Source of the DNA: Desulforamulus putei DSM 12395
Lineage (GTDB): Bacteria; Bacillota; Desulfotomaculia; Desulfotomaculales; Desulfotomaculaceae
Direction of reading: 5' to 3'
DNA length: 33,366 nt
Assembly (NCBI RefSeq): GCF_900129195.1
Contig: NZ_FQUY01000026.1
Span: 1 to 33,366, forward strand
This document shows positions 1 through 6,772 of this stretch, piece after piece (within the stretch, counting starts at the first letter, position 1; every line of letters starts with the position of its first letter). The translations under genes and the position numbers were made by a program. The notes under the pieces were generated by a model. It searched no databases, was not told where the DNA came from, and saw only the letters and a program-made list of their open reading frames with translations.

Positions 1-128
1 CGAATGTTCAACACGATAATATCACCGGATGGTTTGATCGATTTGCGTAGACGGCTTCCGATTACCCTTAACTCTCTGCCACAACAAGGGCAAGGGACTA
101 TTTCCGCACTCCTAACAGAAAACGCCAT
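1..128 (-). CDS. DUF6431-like zinc-ribbon protein, N-terminal fragment (runs off window)
   Basis: The reverse strand opens with ATG at 128 and reads 42 codons to the window edge without a stop. It carries a CPCCG zinc-ribbon motif near residue 13 followed by a basic stretch (GSRLRKS) and SGDIIVLNIR. This resembles the N-terminus of DUF6431-type proteins, which from memory are short cysteine-rich proteins often encoded beside transposase genes. The function is not established. A long hairpin lies just upstream of its start, which would fit the end of a mobile element. Only the N-terminus is visible, so the family call rests on one motif and its spacing. Confidence 0.5.
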   Translation of the reverse strand, partial: MAFSVRSAEIVPCPCCGRELRVIGSRLRKSIKPSGDIIVLNI

Positions 129-182
129 TTACAGGATTCTCAACCAGCGAAAAATCTGATACAATGATCATACTTGTTGGGT

Positions 183-234
183 GGACATCTCTAGTGATAC
201 TGTTGGCGCAGTACCACGCACTACAGAGATGTCC
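183..234. repeat. Imperfect long inverted repeat / hairpin
   Basis: GGACATCTCT at 183-192 is repeated in inverted orientation at 225-234. The pairing continues inward (AGTG/CACT, then ATACTG/CAGTAC) around a small loop TTGGCG. It lies between the DUF6431-like gene and the truncated Abi gene. It could be the terminal structure of a mobile element, or a terminator or attenuator; a T/C-rich stretch follows the right arm. The rest of 129-376 has no intact gene. Confidence 0.55.
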
Positions 235-376
235 TTTTCCTTTCTTTAAGTTATGGTCATTATATCCATCTATTTCTGGATAGGCAATACCGTCAGCTTC
301 TGGGCTTTTTAACTCAGCCCCAACAGAATACCTTAAAAAGAAAAATCCTGATCATTATTCAAAGTTATATCGTGAT

Positions 377-868
377 TTGCATTCTTTAATTCGAAGCCTT
401 GAATCAGTAATTATTGATAGTTCTTATATTGTTAAGCATCTTGAAAGAATTAGAAATTCAATTAATTCTGACCCAGAATTAGCAATTGGTTCCACTAAAG
501 AATTAATAGAGACAGTTTTAAAAACAATTCTTGAAGATGCCGGAGAAGATATACGTAATAAGGATATTCCGCAATTGTTGCGGTCAGTACAAAAAGTATT
601 AGGATTATTGCCTGATAGTGCAGATAGCTTTAAAAAAGGTACTGATACGATCAAACGGTTATTGAGTAACCTTGGACAAATAGTTATTTGTATTGACGAA
701 CTAAGAAATCTATACGGTACAGGACATGGAAAAACTAAATTAGATACAGGAATTGAAGCACACCATGCTAGGCTAGTTGTTGGTGCCGGCGCTACTTTAG
801 CCACCTTCTTAATGGAATTGCATGAGGGAATTGGAAGTGGTGTACCTAAACCAAAAACGAAAAAGTAG
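377..868 (+). CDS. Abi_C-type abortive infection protein, probably N-terminally truncated
   Basis: The 163-residue product ends with the features of the abortive-infection C-terminal domain (Abi_C): RNLYGTGHGK followed by HARLVVGAGATLATFLMEL. The N-terminal two thirds is helical and charged. The only usable start is a TTG at 377 with no convincing ribosome binding site. The same frame continues upstream without a start (reading LFNSAPTEYLKKKNPDHYSKLYRDL) back to a TAG at 281, and still resembles coding sequence before that stop. I infer that the original N-terminal domain was lost, probably by the event that brought in the hairpin and DUF6431-like gene to the left. Abi proteins act against phage, and a location inside a mobile element fits a defence cargo. 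It may now be a pseudogene. Confidence 0.65.
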   Translation: MHSLIRSLESVIIDSSYIVKHLERIRNSINSDPELAIGSTKELIETVLKTILEDAGEDIRNKDIPQLLRSVQKVLGLLPDSADSFKKGTDTIKRLLSNLGQIVICIDELRNLYGTGHGKTKLDTGIEAHHARLVVGAGATLATFLMELHEGIGSGVPKPKTKK

Positions 869-910
869 TAACATTGTCAAAAGGCAAAAAAAACATTAGT
901 AAATTCATTA

Positions 911-949
911 GACTAAAATAAAAGATGGCCATTCCTACGCTGGCCATCT
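911..949 (-). terminator. Rho-independent terminator of recA
   Basis: Perfect 9-bp stem AGATGGCCA / TGGCCATCT (923-931 and 941-949) with a 9-nt loop. On the minus strand it is followed by TTTATTTTAG. It sits about 12 bp past the recA stop codon. Confidence 0.85.
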
Positions 950-960
950 AAAAGTATTTA

Positions 961-2010
961 TTATTCATCAACTACTTTCTTTTCTGCTGTTATATTGACA
1001 TTATTTGAAATCACTTTAATCTTATCTTCAATATCAAGAGCAAGCTTTTTGTTGTCCTTTAAGTAAATTCTCACATTCTCACGCCCCTGGCCAAGCCTCT
1101 CTTCTCCGTAACTATACCATGAACCAGATTTCGTGATTATCTTATGGGCTTCTGCTAGATCTAAAAGGGCTGCTTCTCTTGAGAACCCTTCGTTATAATA
1201 ACACTCACAATCAGCTTCTTTAAACGGCGGAGCTACCTTATTTTTTACCACCTTTATCTTTGATCGATACCCAATCCGTTGTTCTCCCTGTTTTATATCT
1301 TCTTTTTTCCTTACATCTAAACGCATCGAGGAATAAAATTTTAGCGCCCTGCCACCGGTGGTAACTTCAGGACTGCCGTAGCCATTATTACCTATTTTTT
1401 CCCTAAGTTGATTGATAAAAATAACAATTGCTCTGCTCTTGGCTACTATGGCGGTTAATTTACGCATGGCTTGTGACATCAGCCGAGCCTGCAGACCGAC
1501 ATTAATAGCTCCCATTTCCCCTTTTATCTCATCGTGAGGAACCAGGGCGGCAACGGAATCCACAACAACTACATCAATAGCCCCACTCTTCACCAGATAT
1601 TCGCATATCTCTAGGGCCTGCTCTCCATAGTCTGGTTGTGAAACTAACAACTCTTCCAAATTAACCCCTAATTTCTTTGCATAAGAGGGATCTATGGCAT
1701 GTTCGGCATCAATAAAAGCAGCCGCTCCTCCCTGTTTCTGAGCCTCAGCGATTGTATGTAAGGCTACAGTAGTTTTACCGGATGATTCTGGGCCAAAGAT
1801 TTCAATGATACGTCCACGCGGGAAACCACCTACCCCGGTAGCTAAATCTAGTGTAGGTATACCCGTTGGCACTACTTCAACCACAATATGTTTAGCGTCC
1901 CCGAGTTTCATAATTGACCCTTTACCAAATTTCTTTTCAATTTCATCCAAACACAGTTCCAATACTTTACTCTTTTCTAATTCGGTATTAATTTTTTCTT
2001 TTTTAGACAT
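961..2010 (-). CDS. recA: RecA recombinase, element-borne
   Basis: RecA forms the filament on single-stranded DNA that carries out strand exchange and triggers LexA self-cleavage. The 349-residue product is full length. It has [10 protein letters not shown], Walker A GPESSGKT at residues 73-80, Walker [13 protein letters not shown], loop 2 near [17 protein letters not shown], and [11 protein letters not shown]. The start is ATG at 2010 with GGAGG upstream. Several normally constant positions differ: AEHAID where most have [15 protein letters not shown] where most have MGDxxVGLQ, and [21 protein letters not shown] in the C-terminal half. It is divergent from a serine recombinase gene and shares an SOS-type control region with it. 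Chromosomal recA in Firmicutes normally lies near cinA/rny, so I infer that this is a second copy carried by the integrated element. The protein identity is certain; the extra-copy status needs the rest of the genome. Confidence 0.95.
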   Translation of the reverse strand: MSKKEKINTELEKSKVLELCLDEIEKKFGKGSIMKLGDAKHIVVEVVPTGIPTLDLATGVGGFPRGRIIEIFGPESSGKTTVALHTIAEAQKQGGAAAFIDAEHAIDPSYAKKLGVNLEELLVSQPDYGEQALEICEYLVKSGAIDVVVVDSVAALVPHDEIKGEMGAINVGLQARLMSQAMRKLTAIVAKSRAIVIFINQLREKIGNNGYGSPEVTTGGRALKFYSSMRLDVRKKEDIKQGEQRIGYRSKIKVVKNKVAPPFKEADCECYYNEGFSREAALLDLAEAHKIITKSGSWYSYGEERLGQGRENVRIYLKDNKKLALDIEDKIKVISNNVNITAEKKVVDE

Positions 2011-2023
2011 TAACCCCGCCTCC

Positions 2024-2037
2024 AGAACAAGTGTTTG
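2024..2037. promoter_or_regulatory. LexA (DinR) box 1
   Basis: AGAACAAGTGTTTG matches the Firmicutes SOS-box pattern CGAACRNRYGTTYG at 13 of 14 positions. It lies just downstream of the recA -10 element, over the likely transcription start. It is one arm of a perfect 17-bp inverted repeat (2022-2038 with 2058-2074). Confidence 0.8.
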
Positions 2038-2048
2038 TATTTAATACG

Positions 2049-2078
2049 ATTATATTGACAAACACTTGTTCTGGTCAA
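2049..2078 (-). promoter_or_regulatory. recA promoter
   Basis: Minus-strand TTGACC (2078-2073), 18-bp spacer, TATAAT (2054-2049). LexA box 2 fills the spacer and box 1 follows the -10. Confidence 0.75.
2059..2072. promoter_or_regulatory. LexA (DinR) box 2
   Basis: Same 14-mer as box 1, in the opposite orientation, centred 35 bp away. It lies inside the -35/-10 spacer of the recA promoter and over the -35 element of the recombinase promoter, so one bound repressor could block both. Confidence 0.8.
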
Positions 2079-2094
2079 TAGGCTATGGTAAAAT
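2066..2094 (+). promoter_or_regulatory. Serine recombinase promoter (extended -10)
   Basis: TTGTTC (2066-2071), 17-bp spacer, TAAAAT (2089-2094) preceded by TGG, an extended -10. The -35 overlaps LexA box 2. Confidence 0.55.
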
Positions 2095-2139
2095 TTTTCA
2101 CAAAAAATATTTTTTTCAGCCAGAGAATGAGGTGACATT

Positions 2140-3747
2140 TTGTTTAACCAAGCCGACCAACAAAAAGTAATAGTTGCTATCTACGTCCGGGTCTCCACCG
2201 AGGAACAAGCCGATAACTTCAGTATTCCCGCCCAGTTGGAGTTGCTCCGAAGTTACTGCCGGGCTATGAGTTATGAAATTTATGATGAGTACGTGGATGC
2301 CGGTTTTTCCGGCACCACTTCGGATCGTCCTGCCCTGGGTAGATTAATTGATGACGCCAAGACTGGGAAATTTCAGGTTATTCTAGTCTACCGCATTGAC
2401 CGGTTCTTCCGAAGCGTTAAGGACCTTCTTTTTGTTGTGGACTACTTAGACAAACTGGGAGTCTCCTTTCGCTCTGTTACAGAACCTTTCGACACCACTA
2501 ACCCCATTGGAAAATTTATGCTATCCCTTTTAGGCAGCATTGCCCAGCTTGAACGCGATACTTTTATTGAGCGAAGCATGATGGGTAAAATACGTCGGGC
2601 CGAGGAAGGATATGTTGTTTTAAGCAGTCCGCCTTATGGTTATGACTACATTATGCCTTTCGAATCAGGTAGAAAAAGTAAGTCCGAAAAAGGATATCTT
2701 GTTGTCAATAATGATGAAGCTCAAGTAGTGAAGGAAATATTTCTGGAATACATAAAACCGGATCAAAGTACCATTACAGTTGCAAAATACTTAGCTCAAA
2801 AAGGATACAAAACAAAACGCGGCGGCCGTTGGGGTGGCGAACGAGTATATTCCATCCTTACAAATACAGCCTACATCGGCGAGTGGCGCTACAAAGATAT
2901 ATCGGTTTCTGTCCCACCTATAATAGATATAGATACCTTCGAAACGGCCCAGAAGCTGCTTAAAGAGCGTAAAAACATGATCCATAGGGTCACACCACGG
3001 GACTATCTTTTAAGGGGTCTCCTGCGTTGTAAGAAGTGCGGCAAATATATGGGCGGCACCACACAAATGCATAGGCATTATAAAAATGGAAAAAGGGTCG
3101 GAGATCCTTACAAGGAAACATACTATTACCGTTGTATCACAAGCAGTCTAGCCAGGCGGCGCGGCATGGATGAATCATGCCCGGCCAAGTGGGTTAAGGG
3201 TGAAAATATAGAAACAAAAGTCTTAAACTACCTTTCTGAAATACTCTCCAACCCCGCAAAGCTAAATGAGGCACTATCAGCACAGCAGGAGAATGTCCGT
3301 AACAAAAAGGCAGATACCGAGAAAAAACTAAAAGAATTAGATAAAACTATGTATAGGCTCGCTAATGAAAGAGAACGTATACTGGAGGCCTACCGCTCCG
3401 GTGTGATTGAATTATCTGACCTGCAAAAGTCAATAGAGGATATCAAGAGTCGGCAAAAGACTGTAGAACAGCAAATTAATGAAATCAAGCTGTCGCTCAT
3501 TATCGAGGAAGAAAAGTCAAAGAATGTCTTTGAAATCGTTGAGAAACACCGGAACAATTGGGAGGCGGTTCACAGCCTTAGCTTTGAAGAAAAAAGGGAA
3601 CTGCTCATAAAAACAGTTAAGTGCATCTGGGTAGAAACATCGCCAGATGGAAATGTAGTACTAGATATTGAGTGTTATCTGCCGGCAAGTGAGGAACAAA
3701 TTACTACTCCACCACTTGCGTCACATGAACCAGGCCGGTTTCGTTGA
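2140..3747 (+). CDS. Large serine recombinase / integrase of the element
   Basis: This enzyme cuts and rejoins attachment sites through a serine-DNA intermediate to integrate or excise a mobile element. The 535-residue protein has an N-terminal resolvase domain (about 10-160) with the YVRVST motif, nucleophile Ser19, and Arg85/88/91 in YRIDRFFRS. A recombinase domain follows (about 165-290), then a zinc ribbon with Cys297, Cys300, Cys332 and Cys347, and a charged coiled coil (about 375-465). This is the usual layout of phage-type large serine integrases. The start is taken as TTG at 2140, with GAGGTG six bases upstream. The promoter is overlapped by a LexA box, so DNA damage should induce it. 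Its 3' end overlaps the truncated end of comEC on the other strand, as expected for an integrase beside its own attachment site. A small separate directionality factor was not recognised in the window. Confidence 0.93.
   Translation: MFNQADQQKVIVAIYVRVSTEEQADNFSIPAQLELLRSYCRAMSYEIYDEYVDAGFSGTTSDRPALGRLIDDAKTGKFQVILVYRIDRFFRSVKDLLFVVDYLDKLGVSFRSVTEPFDTTNPIGKFMLSLLGSIAQLERDTFIERSMMGKIRRAEEGYVVLSSPPYGYDYIMPFESGRKSKSEKGYLVVNNDEAQVVKEIFLEYIKPDQSTITVAKYLAQKGYKTKRGGRWGGERVYSILTNTAYIGEWRYKDISVSVPPIIDIDTFETAQKLLKERKNMIHRVTPRDYLLRGLLRCKKCGKYMGGTTQMHRHYKNGKRVGDPYKETYYYRCITSSLARRRGMDESCPAKWVKGENIETKVLNYLSEILSNPAKLNEALSAQQENVRNKKADTEKKLKELDKTMYRLANERERILEAYRSGVIELSDLQKSIEDIKSRQKTVEQQINEIKLSLIIEEEKSKNVFEIVEKHRNNWEAVHSLSFEEKRELLIKTVKCIWVETSPDGNVVLDIECYLPASEEQITTPPLASHEPGRFR
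3704..3727. other. Inferred element/chromosome junction (att site) inside comEC
   Basis: The comEC reading frame follows the family up to GLVHV (codons about 3713-3727), where ComEC proteins normally continue with a conserved (A/S)xSGxH segment. Here it changes to TQVVE and a stop that lies inside the recombinase gene. The crossover should therefore be at or just left of the HV codons. The other half-site should be beyond the left window edge. Confidence 0.6.
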
Positions 3748-4450
3748 AGGCTAGCTGTACCTCCCGGGGGATCTCCCCACGGGTGCCGAACAGAATACCC
3801 TTTAATATAGACGCGTTGGTCTTGCTCATGGTTTGATCAAAGATTTTTTCCAGGGCATCCCGTATCCCATAGGCCATCCGCAGCAGCGGGTTTCCCCCTC
3901 TGTCCAGGAGCTTGATCTCCCCGGCGTCATGCACCGTAAGGATGGCGGCAATGCCCTGCCTGTTTAACCAGGCCCGGTAGTCAAAGGCGCCGGGGTTCCC
4001 CGGCGGTTCCGGGATGCTGATGAATCCCGCCAGTTCCAATCGGTCGCCGTATTGAAAAACCTTCTCCTGACCCCTTACCTTTACCCGGAGGACTCCCTTA
4101 ACAGGACCGGCCTGATCATTACTTACTGCCAGTTTATAAAAAACTGCCTCCGGGCGGACATCCGGCCGGTCGATGACTTGGCCTGTCACCCGCACGCTCT
4201 TACCCTGCCAGGTAACCGGCAGTGATGCCACCGCAGCCATTTTGATAGAGGTTAAGACCATTCCCAGGGTGAAGCAAAGACAAAAAAGGACCCAGGCATT
4301 CATACGCCAGGCCCTGATGAACCCTATACCTGCTATGATAAGGGTAAAAACCGCTGCCGTCATGGCAGCGGCAACATCTATTTTGCTGAAAGTTGCCCCG
4401 ACAATCCCCAAAATCAGGGCCAATACCAGAAAAACCAGCGGTCGCTGCAT
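3704..4450 (-). pseudogene. comEC: comEC 5' fragment, interrupted by the recombinase-bearing element
   Basis: ComEC forms the inner-membrane channel for single-stranded DNA in natural transformation. This fragment of about 248 residues has the N-terminal membrane helices (PLVFLVLALILGIVGATF, then a second pair), the OB-like DUF4131 region (VRVTGQVIDRPDVRPE... YGDRLELAGFISIPEPPGNPGAFDYRAWLNRQGI), and the beginning of the Competence domain. It stops after LAFNETGLVHVTQVVE, just where the conserved membrane channel domain should begin; full proteins are usually 700-800 residues. I chose ATG 4450 because AGGTGG lies five bases before it; an in-frame ATG at 4465 has no such site. It begins directly after the transglycosylase stop, so the com genes are one operon. 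The missing part probably lies left of the element, and excision could restore the gene. Confidence 0.88.
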
Positions 4451-4451
4451 A

Positions 4452-5099
4452 TTATCCACCTGCATAATGACGCCAGAAGCCGGTCACCCTTTCAATATAT
4501 TGAAGGGTTTCCCCATAGGGCGGCACGCCCTGGTGGCGGTCCACCGACCCGGGTCCTGCATTATAAGCGGCCAGGGCCAGTTTTACATCTCCGTTGTATT
4601 TATCCAGCATCGACTTCAAGTAGCGCACCCCCGCGTCGGCGTTTTGCTCCGGGTCGTAGGGGTTTTCTACCCCCAGGCTCCTGGCGGTGCCCGGCATTAA
4701 CTGCATCAAACCCATGGCGCCGGCCTTGGAAGTGGCGCCGGGGTTAAAACCGGACTCCACCCTGGCCACCGCTTTACAGAGGGCAGGGTCCACCCCGTGA
4801 CGCAGGGCGGCCCTTTCTACCATGGCTTCATATTCTTTGGACCCCCGGGCAGCCAAAAAAGACGCCGCTGCTGCCCGGGCTGAGGCCTGGGTCTGCCTTT
4901 TAGGCAGGAAAGGGACCTCTGCCAAACAAACGGCGGGTTTAAGGTTTACATCTGTATTGACAGAACCTGCTTCGGCGGCCATCAATCTGGCCAGCAACAG
5001 GGAAAACTCCGGGGAGTTCCCCCTGTTCTCTTGAAAACTGTTCAGGCCGGTTTCCATCGTCTGCAGAAGGATTAACCGGGCCAGCATACTTGCTTCCAC
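4452..5099 (-). CDS. SLT-type lytic transglycosylase in the com operon
   Basis: It cleaves peptidoglycan glycan strands to give 1,6-anhydro ends. The 215-residue protein has a variable N-terminal region (1-88) and a C-terminal SLT domain (about 89-212). The catalytic Glu is residue 115 in ARVESGFNP, followed by GAMGLMQLMP, the RYLKSMLDKYNGDVKLALAAYNAGPG block, and YIERVTGFW. No clear signal peptide is visible, so export is unexplained or occurs through another route. It lies between comEA and comEC, 32 bp after comEA and touching comEC, which suggests a job in opening the wall for DNA uptake. That role is inference; general wall turnover is the alternative. Confidence 0.9.
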   Translation of the reverse strand: MEASMLARLILLQTMETGLNSFQENRGNSPEFSLLLARLMAAEAGSVNTDVNLKPAVCLAEVPFLPKRQTQASARAAAASFLAARGSKEYEAMVERAALRHGVDPALCKAVARVESGFNPGATSKAGAMGLMQLMPGTARSLGVENPYDPEQNADAGVRYLKSMLDKYNGDVKLALAAYNAGPGSVDRHQGVPPYGETLQYIERVTGFWRHYAGG

Positions 5100-5131
5100 G
5101 TACTCACATCCTCAAGCTGACGGTATCCACA

Positions 5132-5764
5132 TTACTGAACGGTGATCCTGTGCTGCAGTTCGGCAAATTTTTTGTCACCGATACCGGAAACATTTTTGAG
5201 ATCCTCGATGGTCTGAAAGGGTCCGTTGGCCTGCCGGTATTGAATGATTTTTTCCGCCAGGGCCGGACCGATACCGGGCAATGTGTCCAGCTCTGCGGCG
5301 CCGGCGGTATTAATATTTACCAGGCCGTCGGACCTGGCCGGTGACCCGGGTTGTGGATGATGCGCCGCCGGGCCGGCGGGAGTTTGGCCTAGGGTGATCT
5401 GTGAAACAGCGCCCTGTCCCGGCGCCTGCTGTTCCATTTTTCTGGGAACTACCAGCTTGCGCCCGTCCTTTAACGGTTCAGCCAGGTTTAACGCGCTTAA
5501 ATCGGCGTCCGGCAAGGCAACTGCCTGTTCAATGGCATCGTTTACCCTGCTGCCGGGGGGCAGTTTATAAAGGCCCGGTTTTTCCACCGCACCATCCACA
5601 TGCACTACCGGCCCGGTTTCCCCGTGGACGGCTTCGGCGCCGGCGGACCCCACCAGCTCAACCTCTTTCTTTTCCCGGTGGGCAAACTGGTAACCGGCAG
5701 CAAAAAGGATAATGGCTGCAATGATGAGAATAAGGCCTTGTTCCTTACGGCCCAAATTCAACAT
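5132..5764 (-). CDS. comEA: ComEA competence DNA receptor
   Basis: ComEA is the membrane-anchored receptor that binds incoming double-stranded DNA. The 210-residue protein has a single N-terminal transmembrane helix (about 10-28, GLILIIAAIILFAAGYQF), an SLBB domain (about 53-110, VVHVDGAVEKPGLYKLPPGSRVNDAI), a Pro/Gly-rich linker, and a C-terminal double helix-hairpin-helix domain (about 147-210, VNINTAGAAELDTLPGIGPALAEKII and LKNVSGIGDKKF). This matches the usual Gram-positive layout and length. It is the first gene of the minus-strand com operon, upstream of the transglycosylase and comEC. With comEC broken, DNA bound by ComEA could not be taken in by the normal channel. The interval 5765-5910 upstream holds no recognised gene. 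Confidence 0.95.
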   Translation of the reverse strand: MLNLGRKEQGLILIIAAIILFAAGYQFAHREKKEVELVGSAGAEAVHGETGPVVHVDGAVEKPGLYKLPPGSRVNDAIEQAVALPDADLSALNLAEPLKDGRKLVVPRKMEQQAPGQGAVSQITLGQTPAGPAAHHPQPGSPARSDGLVNINTAGAAELDTLPGIGPALAEKIIQYRQANGPFQTIEDLKNVSGIGDKKFAELQHRITVQ

Positions 5765-5910
5765 GGGTGTTTTCCTCCCAAAAAACCTCTTGCCAAGGTT
5801 CTATAGTTACTTCTATTCATAAACACTTTTTCCTGCTAATAAGAACCAATATTAGATTTTATTTGCAGGCTATGTTCCTGCCTTGCCCCTGGCTATGAAC
5901 GATGGGTATT

Positions 5911-5948
5911 AAAGCAAAAAGGGCCCAACCTCCGTTGAGGTTAGACCC
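5911..5948 (-). terminator. Terminator after the DUF421 gene
   Basis: Stem GGGTCTAACCTC / GAGGTTGGGCCC (one mismatch region) with loop AACG, followed on the minus strand by TTTTTGCTTT. It lies just past the DUF421 gene stop. Confidence 0.85.
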
Positions 5949-5961
5949 GCCGATTTATGAT

Positions 5962-6654
5962 TTACCGGGCTCTGTCATCATTCTGGCAACCCACTATTAG
6001 CTGTCCCTTGGTATTTAACGTGGCCAGTAAAACCTTGTTCGGATGAAGGCCCTTTTCGGCAAGTTTTTCTTTCAGCCATTCCTCACTGAGATTCACCTTA
6101 CTGAGATTCTCTTTCAACACATCTCCGTCCATGACCAGAACAGTGGGCAGCCCCTCATACCCGGTAGAGATCCCCAAATCCTCCGGCGTAACCGGTCTCT
6201 TCTGGGAACGGGGAATCACACTTAACCTGCCGGAGGTTTCCAAAATGGCATACTCCACATCTTCAATATTATGATAACCCTTTTCCCTCAGCTGGCTTAA
6301 CAGGTCGTCCAGGTTATACCGGGAGGCCCGCATCTCATGTTTTAACAGCCGCCCGTTCTCAATAATAACCTGGGGTGATCCGTATAATAATTTACGTAAC
6401 GGGCGATTAATCAGGGTTAAATAGGAAAATCCAACTTCCAGCAGCCCCAGGGTGGCAATGGGAATAATGCCATGCCAAATGGGAATATCGGTGGACTCCA
6501 TGGGAATGGCTGCCAGCTCGGCCAGGATGATGGCCACCACAAAGTCGAAGGAAGAAAGCTGTCCGATCTCCCGCTTTCCCGTCAGCCTGACAATCACCAG
6601 AACTGCCAGGTAGATTACCACTGTACGCCAGACATGCGGAAACAGTTCTTGCAC
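5962..6654 (-). CDS. DUF421 (YetF/YcaP-type) membrane protein
   Basis: The 230-residue protein has three N-terminal membrane helices (about 10-30, 36-52, 60-80) and a soluble C-terminal part with the duplicated YetF fold. Signature segments are RLTGKREIGQLSSFDFVVAI, SPQVIIENGRLL, NLDDLLSQLREKGY and YAILETSGRLSVIPR. Relatives are common in spore-forming Firmicutes and have been linked to membrane or spore biology, but no biochemical activity is firmly known to me. Start is GTG 6654 with GGAGGTG close upstream. It has its own terminator and is separated from leuS by another, so it is probably a single-gene unit. Confidence 0.88.
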   Translation of the reverse strand: MQELFPHVWRTVVIYLAVLVIVRLTGKREIGQLSSFDFVVAIILAELAAIPMESTDIPIWHGIIPIATLGLLEVGFSYLTLINRPLRKLLYGSPQVIIENGRLLKHEMRASRYNLDDLLSQLREKGYHNIEDVEYAILETSGRLSVIPRSQKRPVTPEDLGISTGYEGLPTVLVMDGDVLKENLSKVNLSEEWLKEKLAEKGLHPNKVLLATLNTKGQLIVGCQNDDRAR

Positions 6655-6732
6655 ACCATTTCACCTCCGTGGGCATACACATTTTAGTATAGGGCGGCAG
6701 ATGGAAGTACATACATTGTATTTAAAACCAAA

Positions 6733-6762
6733 ACAAAAGACACCGGTCAGGGTGTCTTTTGT
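6733..6762. terminator. Terminator after leuS (symmetrical)
   Basis: Perfect 12-bp stem ACAAAAGACACC / GGTGTCTTTTGT with a 6-nt loop. It has T-rich sequence on the minus-strand side (TTTTGTTTTGGTTTT). It lies about 10 bp after the leuS stop. Confidence 0.85.
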
Positions 6763-6772
6763 TCATGCATTG

